Positions 46,084 through 53,380 of a DNA stretch of 53,380 bases are shown here, piece by piece; the first letter of the stretch is position 1; every line of letters starts with the position of its first letter. The notes below the pieces were generated by a model that made no database searches, was not told the origin of the DNA, and saw only the letters and a list, made by a program, of their open reading frames with translations. Origin of the DNA: Pseudozyma flocculosa PF-1 (taxonomy: Eukaryota > Basidiomycota > Ustilaginomycetes > Ustilaginales > Ustilaginaceae); NCBI RefSeq assembly GCF_000417875.1, contig NW_006920887.1, positions 91,940 to 145,319 on the forward strand, given 5' to 3'. The position numbers and the translations under genes were made by a program.

Positions 46084-48890
46084 TCATTCGCGCGCAGCCT
46101 CCCGTCCCTCGATCGTTCCGACACCTTCCCCTCCTCCCCCCTGCCTCTTTCTCTCTTGCTGCTCCCGTACCATCCACCCATCATCCAATTCCCCCATTTC
46201 CTGATAGCCCTCGCTCGTCGTCCGCATCATCCCGCCCTGCTCGTCCTTCTGATCTTCCACCCTGGCCCCGTCGTGCTCACCACCTCGACGAGCGGGCATC
46301 CAAGTTCCCCCCAGCATCTGCGCCTCGAATGCCCGACGAGACGCCGCATCCTCGAAGTGCGTGCGGCGGAACGCGCTTAGTTCTTCCGTCATTTCGCTCG
46401 GCACGCCGTAGCCGTGCCTCTTTACCGCATCTTCAGCTGCAGCAGCAGCGGCGGTGACAGACGTTCCTGCCGCATCAACTTGTTCGCGCGCTGGCACTGT
46501 CGATTCAGCGGGTGGTATCGAAGCAGTATCGGCGGTCCTCGTTGTCGATGACTCTGTCGTCGCGTCTGGCGCCGGTGCCGATGCCGATGCCGTGCTCGCA
46601 GTCGCAGTCGCAGTGGATGGCGCCTCGACCGTGGCGGGTAGGACGAGAGCGATGAATTTGACAATCTCTTCGACGTAGCTGCGCGGCAGATCGTGCCGCT
46701 CGACGAAGCGTTGAGCCACGGCACGGCGGTCGTCTGGGCAGGCGGCAGAGGGACGGACAAAGGAAACAAGGGTTCGTCGGCATATGTTCCCGGCCCCGCG
46801 ACGGTGCGGTGCCAACTGCAAAGCGACCTGTTTTGGTCCCTCGTCACGAACGGCCATCGATGTGGTGCGACGCGAGGCGATCTGCCAAACTCACCGCCAA
46901 TGTTGATCGGAAGCGGCAAGGGCTCGCTATCGTCCGACACGTCGATCTGCAGCACCGCATCGTACCACCGAGACTCGAAAAGCTCCTTTCCGGGCGGTGG
47001 CTGCGCTTGGGTCTGCGTCTCCGCGCAGCCCACGAATTCCTGCTGTTCTGCCGATCTGAGCGGGATAGGCGGTGGCGATGGGGCCAAAACGCGGCGTTCA
47101 AAATGGGCCACCTTTCGATCCGAGAGGATGATGACTGCGATCGACTCACTTCGTCCGCTCTTGCAACTGCTTGACCACGCCGTCGACGAGCGCATCGTGC
47201 TCCTCTTGCTCTGGCACGCTCACTGCGCCGCCCGGCTCGCCTGCCTTTGCCGATCCCGCCGTTCCGTGCGATCGAGCCGTATAGACGCGCACCGTACCAT
47301 CGCTGAGCCCGGCGACGATGTCGCCCGAAGTCGGCAAGACCGCGACCGACCAGACTGAAATGGCGGGTTGCGGTATCGTCGCAGTCAGCTGTTCGGCTGG
47401 CTCGATCGGCAAAGGTAAGAGGCGGATGTCGATAAGGGAGAGGGTCAGTGCTCACGTTGCGGGCACTCTTGTCACCGCGTCCGACGGCGTGACGCTGCAA
47501 TGCACTTACTGGACCAGTCCCACACGCGAACGGTGCCATCCTCGCCTGAAGACACGAGGTGCGTGGAATTGGCGGGCGGCGACGACAATGGCGATGACGA
47601 TGACGATGGCGATGGCGATGGCGACAACAGAGACGGGACGACTGCGAGGTCGTACACGAGGCTGGTGTGCCCGACGAGCTTGCGCAGCGCCTCGCCGCCG
47701 TTGCCGCTCGTCGGGCTGCGCCGGGAATCGAGCGACCACACGCGCACCGTCCCGTCGTTGGACGCCGTCGCAAAGAGGCGCTCGCCCGGAAAGAAGTCGG
47801 TCGGTGGCGCTTGCTGCCCCCCGTCCGACTGTTGCTCCTGCACACGCTCCGTCTTTCGCTGAGTACCATCGGCAACCTGGGACGCAGCGGGCAGCAGGAC
47901 AATGGACCGGACCACGTCGGTGTGCCCGGCATAGACGGCGTGGAGGCGATCGCCCACAAAGAGCCGCACAAAGAGATCGGCGGATGCGGTGAGGTACAGC
48001 CCGCCCTGCACGTAATCGACGTCGTTCCGGCTCGCTGCCTCTGTCGGCTCGACGGGCGACGGCGACTGGACGATGGCGACGCCCCAGACGGCCTGCTCGT
48101 GGGAGCGGAGCACTTGGACACAGTGCCATTCTGCGGGCGAATCGCTGCGCGGCGGCGGAGAGTAGGACCACACCCTGGCGCTCTTGTCCCATGATCCCGA
48201 GATGAAGCAGGGTGGCACCGCTGCAGCCGAGGGGCTCGACTCGGCCGCGCGGTTGCGATCATTCGGCGTTGGCGGAGGTGCGACGGCGAGGACCGAGATG
48301 TTGTCCCAGTGTTCCGAGAGGACCTGTACGGGCTTGCCGGAGCGCAGCGGATCAAAGCAGCGGATCTGGGAGTCGAGCGAGCCGAGCAGCACCTGGCCTG
48401 GCAAGGTCCCGGCGGATGGGCGGCGATGCGGGGGAAGAATGAGGACCACGTCGGTGAGCGTTTGGAGCTGGGCAGCGTTTGGCCCGGACGCCGAAGCGAC
48501 GCACCTCGAGGAAGGGCAGCGCTGGGCTGGATGTAGGCTACGGCATTGGCGTATCTGTGTCCGCGATATGTGGGGCCCTGTAGGAAGGCATCGGCAGCCG
48601 GAGAGGCCAGGGGGCGAGACCAACAGGCGGCCGTCTCGTCTCGAGAAGCCGAGAGAATGAGCTCGGACTCGGACAGGCTATCGTAGGCGGCTGTCACTGC
48701 CTTTACCTGCGTTGAGGGGTGCAGGGGGAGATGTGGAAGATGGAAGGTGCCTCTTTCAGTCCTGATGCGCCAGGAGACATCGACGAGAAGATGGCGCACG
48801 AATGCTCACATCCTGAGTGTGGCCGCGAAGAATGTGGCTCAGGCGGTAGTTGTGCTCTGCAGCGTCGTCAATTGCGCTAGATTGTGACAT
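46084..48890 (-). CDS. DOA1: Doa1/Ufd3-like WD40-PFU protein without a PUL domain
   Basis: Minus-strand exons 48890-48810, 48706-48505, 48397-47510, 47396-47150, 47055-46895 and 46733-46084 join in phase to about 742 residues. The WD40 propeller starts HNYRLSHILRGHTQDV and includes FISGSWDKSARVWS, GGLYLTASADLFVRLF, LFATASNDGTVRVWSLD, HLVSSGEDGTVRVWDWS and GDIVAGLSDGTVRVYTA. A PFU ubiquitin-binding domain follows (about 485-565): WYDAVLQIDVSDDSEPLPLP, and INIGDDRRAVAQRFVERHDL created by the last splice, then LPRSYVEEIVKFIAL. In yeast Doa1/Ufd3 and human PLAA the PFU is followed by a PUL domain that binds Cdc48/p97. Here the rest (about 170 residues) is Ala/Ser/Thr-rich and then charged, ending at TGA 46084-46086, with no PUL-like sequence. 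ATG 48890 was chosen over an upstream in-frame ATG because it gives MSQSSAIDD directly before the first blade. Divergent from PCNA. Confidence 0.86.
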
Positions 48891-49573
48891 CCCCGTGGCT
48901 GTTGGGTCCAGAGTGGCCGCTGTGGTTGGCGGGATGGCGCGTCGACAGTTGAGCAGCTCGAGGTGGAAGGTGGACGGGTGGCAAGCGGCTGGCAACCCGA
49001 GGGGCCAGGCCAGCCAGGGTGCCACCCAGCCCGGCCTCGGCTCCCGGGCCAACATCGCCCGCGCCGACGGGCCAAGGTGGAGGGGGAGGGGTCCAAGGGC
49101 CCGATTGGACAATGTTGCCCGATCCGTCCCTCTACCCACCTATGGCATCCCCGCGGCGGTCGCATCAGCGCGCGTCCGCCTCTGCCCGTCGCGTAGATTT
49201 TTTCACGGCGCGCTCACAGTCAGCCGCACCTTTCTGTGTTCGACGCTGCCTGGCCACACAGCCTCTGCCCGCCCATCCGTCCGTCCGTCCGCCGCGCGTT
49301 GGAAGCTGGCCTGGGCCTGGCCTGGCCTGAGCCCGCCTGGAAAACCAACACGCGCGACCTGCCCGCCCCCCTCGACTGACCGCTCGACCGCCCGCCCGCC
49401 AGACGATCGACCGACCTCAGTCGGGGCTCCCTCTCTCCCTCCGTGCACTTCCTCTCACCACTCTACCACCACCACCACTGTCGCTGCATACCACCACTCG
49501 CCGCCCACTTTCAACCTCACCCGACCCCTCCTTACCCTCTTCGGCCCCACTTTTCACGCACACAAAACCCAAG
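48891..49573. promoter_or_regulatory. Divergent promoter region DOA1-like / PCNA
   Basis: A 683-bp interval between the two divergent starts. An ACGCGCG word at 49350-49356 contains the ACGCG core of MBF/MCB elements that drive S-phase genes in other fungi; a TTTTTTCACGGCGCGC stretch at 49198-49213 is also reminiscent of E2F/MBF-type sites. Both are short and could be chance in such GC-rich DNA. Confidence 0.4.
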
Positions 49574-49624
49574 ATGTTGGAAGCAAGACTCCGGGAAGCC
49601 GTCCTGGTGAGCACCCGCTGCCGC

Positions 49625-49657
<33 letters not shown>

Positions 49658-51078
49658 TGCCGTGGCTCTTGCGCTCCACCAGTGGCTGACATCGATGCCC
49701 GCCCCTCCCTTTCGTCGCCATCCGCAGCTCAAAAAGGTCCTCGATGGTGCGTGCTCCCCGCGCAACCCCGGCCTGCTCGCTCGACGACTGTCCTCAAAGC
49801 CACGACCGTTGACACGCCCCTCTTTCGCCCCCTTTTCGCTCCCCAACAGCCGTCCGCGAGCTCATTACCGATGCAAACTTCGAGTGCAGCGAAGATGGCA
49901 TCGTGAGTAGAGTCCAGTCCACTCCCTCGATTTTTGCCCGCGGCCATCGCGAGGCAGGCCGCTGGCCGCAGAGGACACCAAGTCCAACCACAGAGCGGCG
50001 CCTTGACTAACACAATCCCACTCCCGCATCGACCCGCGCCCGCCCTACAGCGCCTGCAAGCCATGGACAACTCGCACGTCGCCCTCTCGGCCATCGAGCT
50101 CCGCACCGACGCCTTTGAAGACTTCCGATGCGACCGACCCATGAGCATCGGCGTCTCTCTTGCCAGCCTGGGCAAGATCCTCAAGGGCGCCAACAATGAA
50201 GACATTCTCTCGCTCAAAAAGAGCGACGATGGCGACACCCTCCAGATGACCTTCGAGAGCCCCAGTGAGTAACGGCAGCTCTCCCACCCTCCCAGCGGAG
50301 GCACGACGGCGTTGAGGGCTCTCGGCTGACCTTGACTGCCCCGTCAACGATGTGCCCGCCGCCATCCTTCTGCCCTCCTCGCTCCGCCGCTCCTGGTTCC
50401 CGTTCCCTCCCTTGCTCTGCCCCTCGCAGAGAGCGACCGCGTGGGCGAGTTCGAGATGAAGCTGATGGACATCGACAGCGAGCATCTCGGCATCCCCGAC
50501 ACCCAGTACGACGCCGTCGTCAAGATGTCGTCGAGCGAGTTTAGCCGCATCTGCCGCGACCTCTCCAACATTGGCGAGTCGGTCAAGATCGAGGTGTCCA
50601 AGGAGGGCGTCTCGTTTTCCGCCGAGGGCGAGATTGGGCAGGCGCGCATGACGCTCAAGCAGGGCTCGGGCACCGCCGTCAGCGCCGACCTCGACGACGA
50701 CGACGACGAAGAGGACCAGAAGCCCGCCAAGAAGAAGAGGAAGGCCGACGGCAGCAGCTCGAGCGCCGGCGGCGTCGTCCCCGTTCGCATCGAGATGCAG
50801 CAGAGCGTCAACCTCACCTTTTCGCTCAAGTACCTTTCCAACTTTGCAAAGGCCGCACCCCTCGCCGACGAAGTGCAGCTCCACATGAGCAACGAGGTGC
50901 CCCTGCTGGTGAGTGGCGGCCCAGACAGCCAGGCCGAAGTCGTTGCGACAGTTTTGCTGACCCACGCGCCCGTCCCCGGTTACCATCGCCAATGCCATTT
51001 CCGCAGTGCGAGTTCGGCTTCGAAAACGGCTACGTGCGCTTCTACCTCGCGCCAAAGCTGTCCGAGGACGACGACTGA
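49574..51078 (+). CDS. POL30: Proliferating cell nuclear antigen (PCNA)
   Basis: The sliding clamp for DNA polymerases delta and epsilon. Six exons: 49574-49606 (33 nt), 49728-49746 (19 nt), 49850-49902 (53 nt), 50051-50264, 50430-50908, 51007-51078. They join in phase to 289 residues; typical PCNA has about 258-261. Conserved parts: MLEARLREAVL, FECSEDGIRLQAMDNSHVAL, the interdomain loop LMDIDSEHLGIPDTQY that receives PIP boxes, SEFSRICRDLSNIGESV, and YVRFYLAPKLSEDDD. The ubiquitin/SUMO acceptor Lys falls exactly at residue 164 (VSKEG). The extra length is an insertion at about residues 186-223, with an acidic run DLDDDDDEED, a basic KKKRK and a Ser/Gly stretch, where other PCNAs have a short loop. 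The frame is open on both sides of the insertion, so it is genuine in this assembly. Confidence 0.96.
49621..49656. repeat. POL30: (CCG)n(CGT)n triplet tract in PCNA intron 1
   Basis: CCG/CGC triplets pass into CGT triplets inside the first intron of the PCNA gene. It is noncoding, although it reads as an Arg run in one frame. Confidence 0.85.
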
Positions 51079-51675
51079 GCAGCGGCGGCGGCAGGCAGGC
51101 CCTTCGCTCATCCACCCCTTCCTCCTCTGCCCATCGCGCCGATACCCTGCCCGATGACCGACGACGGGCGCGGATCCCCACCCTTCCCTCTGCACGCTCC
51201 GCTCCCTTCGTCACACATACGCTCGTTGCATCCTCACCGTCATCGAACCCGGCGATTCGCCAGCCTTTTCCTTTCTCCCCATATCCGCTTGCTCGTGACT
51301 CTTTTGCGTGGCCCGGCATCGCCCGTTCTGATGTATCATTGAAATCCACATTCGCAAACGCACGCTCGCGCGCACGTCGGCCCCTCCGTATGTGCCCCTC
51401 GTCGTCCTGTCCTCGCTCTCGGCTTCGATGCCCATGATCCGTTCGCCACTCCGCCGAGAGTAGGTGGCGCTTTGTGTGCGGCTCGTTATTTCGGCTGTCT
51501 TGGCAAACGAGGCGGGGCCAGTCACAGGCGAGGTAAAGTCCGTTGCAGGGGCCTACAGGCGATGAGTAATGCAGCAAGAACGGCACACGTCGGCAAGCCG
51601 AGAGGTATTTGGTCGCAAGAACGGCGTGAAACCCGCGCTGACCGCCATCAGAGCCATCTGCCTCGTCACAGCGTC
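51079..51675. other. Convergent interval PCNA / small membrane protein gene
   Basis: A 597-bp interval between two 3' ends. No gene, repeat or RNA structure was recognised. Confidence 0.5.
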
Positions 51676-52519
51676 TCACTTGGTGGGTTCACGATCAACA
51701 ACGCTGATAGCAAACAACCTAGGCTGCGGCGGCGGCGAGTGAGCTTCGGCTGTGCATCGTTGCGCCGACGTCCCCGCGCCATCGTCGTTGGCGGGCACTT
51801 CCATCATCTTTGGTTCCGAGCCTTCCGTCGCGGCTACCGTGCTGATCTGTGACCGTCGCGACGGGGATCGGTTGTTGCGCGCCGGAAAGAGTTCTTCCAG
51901 CTTATCCGCCACCAGCAGGCCGCCCATTGCGAATGCTAACGGGCGAACGAGTGATCGAGGGAAGAAAAGGGAGATCGATCGGTAAGAGGGGGAGCGCGCA
52001 AGGGTTTGAGGTTGGTTTCGTTTGAGTTGCCGCTGCTCGACGAGCCGGCCGGCGATGCCAAGAAGAGAAGGATCGATGGATGACTTACTTGCCAGTCCGG
52101 CTGCAAAGACTAACTTGGTCCTCGGCGAGAGGTCTGCGAGCTCGCAAGTACAGAGGCGTTCAGATCGAGATCAGCATGCCAATCGTATCATCCTGATGGC
52201 CTTGCCGGCCCGTCCTCTCGCTCTTCAAGCCCGACTCACCTTTCCAGCTACTCCATACGCTCTTGCTATTGATCCTCTTGGACCTCTCGCTCCCGCCCGC
52301 CGGTTCGGGAGCACGATACGCGGCTGCAGGACTCGGCCTCTTCTTGTCCATCCCCTTCGTCACCTCTGCTGTGCGCCGAATCGGGACCGAACCTTCGTTG
52401 GGCCGACGAGGTGCCGGTTTGGAGGCAATGTTTGTCGACGAAGCCCCAGCTCGATTCGAGACGGATCGCCTCGCCGTTGTCATCGGCAGGGCACGAAGCA
52501 CGGGCGATGTAGCCATCAT
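51676..52519 (-). CDS. Small predicted single-pass membrane protein of unknown function
   Basis: I do not recognise the family. Three minus-strand exons, 52519-52240, 52133-52089 (45 nt) and 51935-51676, join in phase to 194 residues. The splices create a coherent central segment, WKDLSPRTKLVFAAGLATFA, followed directly by MGGLLVADKLEELFPARNN. Residues about 103-119 (KLVFAAGLATFAMGGLLVA) form one hydrophobic helix followed by an acidic/basic KLEELF patch. The N-terminal 90 residues are Arg/Ser/Ala-rich with few acidic residues (MMATSPVLRALPMTTARRSV), compatible with mitochondrial targeting. The C-terminal 65 residues are polar. Donors (GTGAGT, GTAAGT) and acceptors (GCAG, TTAG) are standard. 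That three independent splice joins yield one continuous helix is the main argument that this is a real gene. Start codon could be the second ATG (52516). Confidence 0.68.
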
Positions 52520-52782
52520 GGTGGGCTGTCTTTGTCGATCGAAGTGAGGTGGCGTGAGGAGATGGGTGGAATGCACTTTTGGATCAGGGCGCAGAGAAGT
52601 TTGTCGTATGGGTGCGCAGGGATCGCCAGCAAAGTCCGAGGAACCGGAAATGTGGAGTCTCGGGATTCGGCCTTTGCTCGCTGAGCCAGACGGGCGAGAA
52701 AACTGTTCCGGCCTCAATACCAAGGGCCTCATGTGAAGGCAGGGTTGGCATCTGTTGGGGCATGGTTGCATGGAAGTGTGGT
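52520..52782. other. Intergenic region between small membrane protein gene and 5S
   Basis: About 260 bp upstream of the minus-strand membrane protein gene and of the plus-strand 5S gene. It must contain the promoter of the former. No gene seen; a short TATAT at its right border is listed separately. Confidence 0.45.
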
Positions 52783-52787
52783 TATAT
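52783..52787 (+). promoter_or_regulatory. TATA-like element upstream of the 5S gene
   Basis: TATAT lies 24-28 bp before the inferred 5S start. Upstream TATA elements at this distance are known for dispersed 5S genes of several fungi. Functional role here is inferred from position only. Confidence 0.5.
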
Positions 52788-52810
52788 CAGGGCAAGCAGA
52801 CCACCCTTCC

Positions 52811-52928
52811 ATCTGCGGCCATAGGACCCTGAAAGCACTGCATCCCGTCCGATCTGCAAACTTAAGCAGGGTACCGCCTAGCTAGTACTGCGGTGGGGGA
52901 CCACGTGGGAATCCTAGGTGCTGCAGTC
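52811..52928 (+). rRNA. 5S ribosomal RNA gene
   Basis: 118 bp, the normal eukaryotic 5S length. The core matches the basidiomycete 5S pattern: CGGCCATAGGACCCTGAAAG, GCATCCCGTCCGATCTGC, the internal control region ACTTAAGCAGGGTACCG, and GCGGTGGGGGACCACG followed by GGGAATCCTAGGTGCTG. Compared with the basidiomycete consensus as I remember it, positions 4 and 115 and positions 5 and 114 of the terminal helix differ in a compensating way (U-A and G-C pairs here), which argues for a functional RNA rather than a decayed copy. The ends are inferred from length and helix pairing. It is a single copy, not next to other rRNA genes, so it belongs to the dispersed type. No T-run follows immediately: the first run of four T is at 53012 and the first of six at 53062. 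Confidence 0.9.
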
Positions 52929-52954
52929 ATAGCTAGCGTCAAAGGCACCTACGA

Positions 52955-53144
52955 TTTGGGCCGTAGGTGGCCTGCGGCCCTGAGCTTGGGATTTGGGAGT
53001 GTCCTTCGGCCTTTTGGGGCCGCAAGGGTCCTTCGGCCGGGAATCGGAGGATTCTTGCAACTTTTTTGGGCCGCAGGGGGCCTGCGCATGCGAAACGGCG
53101 GGGTCCCACGCTGTTTTGGGCCGCAGCACTGGTACGGCCAAAAG
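52955..53144 (+). repeat. Cluster of four T-run/GGGCCGCAGG hairpin repeats
   Basis: Four related units of about 25-35 bp, each a T-run followed by GGGCCGyAGG and a partly complementary CCTGCGGCC-like arm. Unit 1: arms 52958-52967 and 52971-52980, 10 pairs with one G-T, loop of 3. Unit 2: arms 53018-53027 and 53030-53038, with one bulged base; an extra copy of the right arm sits at 53002-53011. Unit 3: 53068-53077 with 53081-53086, shorter stem. Unit 4: TTTTGGGCCG at 53114-53123 pairs with CGGCCAAAA at 53135-53143. The units are diverged in sequence while pairing is kept. They begin 27 bp after the 5S gene on the same strand. Confidence 0.75.
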
Positions 53145-53380
53145 TACGCTTATGTCAGCTCAGGAGGCCAGGCGTGCGCGCGCTGGCCCCTTTGCCACCC
53201 GGCCGTTTGCCACCCGCCCCTTTGCAAAATTCATCCGCCCGCCCACCTGTCTCTCCTGCCCTCCTACCACCACCACCCGACGCCACCCGCCAGCCTGGGC
53301 CAGCCACCAGCCGTCAGTCCAGCGCAGCCTGCCGCCAGCTCAGTCCAGCCTCCTGGCCCAGCCGCCAGCGGGGCCCCGCC
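53145..53380. other. Right end: short TTTGCCACCCG repeats and C-rich sequence
   Basis: Three close copies of the word TTTGC(CACCCG) occur between 53190 and 53227, then C/A-rich sequence with CCAGCC/CAGCC words runs to the window end. It resembles other leader-like sequences here, so a plus-strand gene may start to the right. No coding frame is supported. Confidence 0.4.

Noticed and set aside
48398..48504. Apparent frameshift in the DOA1-like gene
   Set aside because: A 107-nt intron (GTGCGT donor, CCAG acceptor) restores the frame and produces LPRGQVLLGSLDSQIRCF, so no sequencing error or pseudogene needs to be invoked.
48891..49139. Upstream in-frame ATG extending the DOA1-like protein by 83 residues
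   Set aside because: The extension is Arg/Pro/Leu-rich, lies in the divergent promoter with PCNA and has no counterpart in the family.
1..53380. Search by eye for tRNA genes, transposase or reverse-transcriptase motifs and viral genes
   Set aside because: No cloverleaf with a convincing T-loop (GGTTCRANYC) and no DDE, RT or capsid-like motif was recognised. A software scan could still find a diverged tRNA.

Overview
This window is nuclear DNA of a GC-rich filamentous or dimorphic fungus, most likely a basidiomycete. I favour a smut relative (Ustilaginomycotina); Microbotryomycetes cannot be excluded. The grounds are spliceosomal introns with GTGAGT/GTGCGT donors and CTGAC branch sites, strongly GC-biased third codon positions, a basidiomycete-type 5S rRNA gene and a set of fungal housekeeping proteins. 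Nothing looks bacterial, plasmid-like or viral. Most long ORFs in other frames are GC-driven shadows.

Layout, left to right: (1) 1-5.2 kb: 3' part of a Doa4/USP8-type deubiquitinase (+), SDO1/SBDS ribosome-maturation factor (-), membrane-anchored monothiol glutaredoxin (+). (2) 5.2-12.36 kb: a 7 kb stretch with no recognisable gene, then a large Zn2Cys6 transcription factor (+). (3) 17-24.2 kb: Vam7-like PX/Qc-SNARE (+), Tls1/C9orf78 splicing factor (-), and the PP2A B-subunit Cdc55 (+, 8 exons). (4) 24.2-30.1 kb: a second 6 kb stretch without a gene, holding a 139-bp assembly gap. (5) 30.1-44.8 kb, all +: arrestin-like protein, F-box/RCC1 protein (Saf1-like), betaine-aldehyde-type aldehyde dehydrogenase with a mitochondrial presequence exon, Paf1-complex subunit Rtf1, TPR/J-domain co-chaperone (DNAJC7 type). 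(6) 46-52.5 kb: Doa1/Ufd3-like WD40-PFU protein (-), divergent from PCNA (+), and a small three-exon predicted membrane protein (-). (7) 52.8-53.4 kb: a 5S rRNA gene (+) with an upstream TATA, followed by a cluster of hairpin repeats.

The genes do not form a pathway. Ubiquitin-related functions recur (deubiquitinase, F-box protein, Doa1, PCNA with K164), but that is probably chance. The most notable observations are: an 11-nt micro-exon in SDO1; a two-start, two-compartment architecture in the aldehyde dehydrogenase; a Doa1 homologue that ends without a PUL domain; an acidic/basic insertion in PCNA; introns whose CTGAC branch-site candidates lie 55-120 nt from the 3' splice site behind AG-free tracts; and a 5S gene that lacks an immediate Pol III terminator and could drive a longer transcript through the hairpins. 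All exon coordinates were derived by hand from splice signals and family similarity and have not been checked against transcripts.
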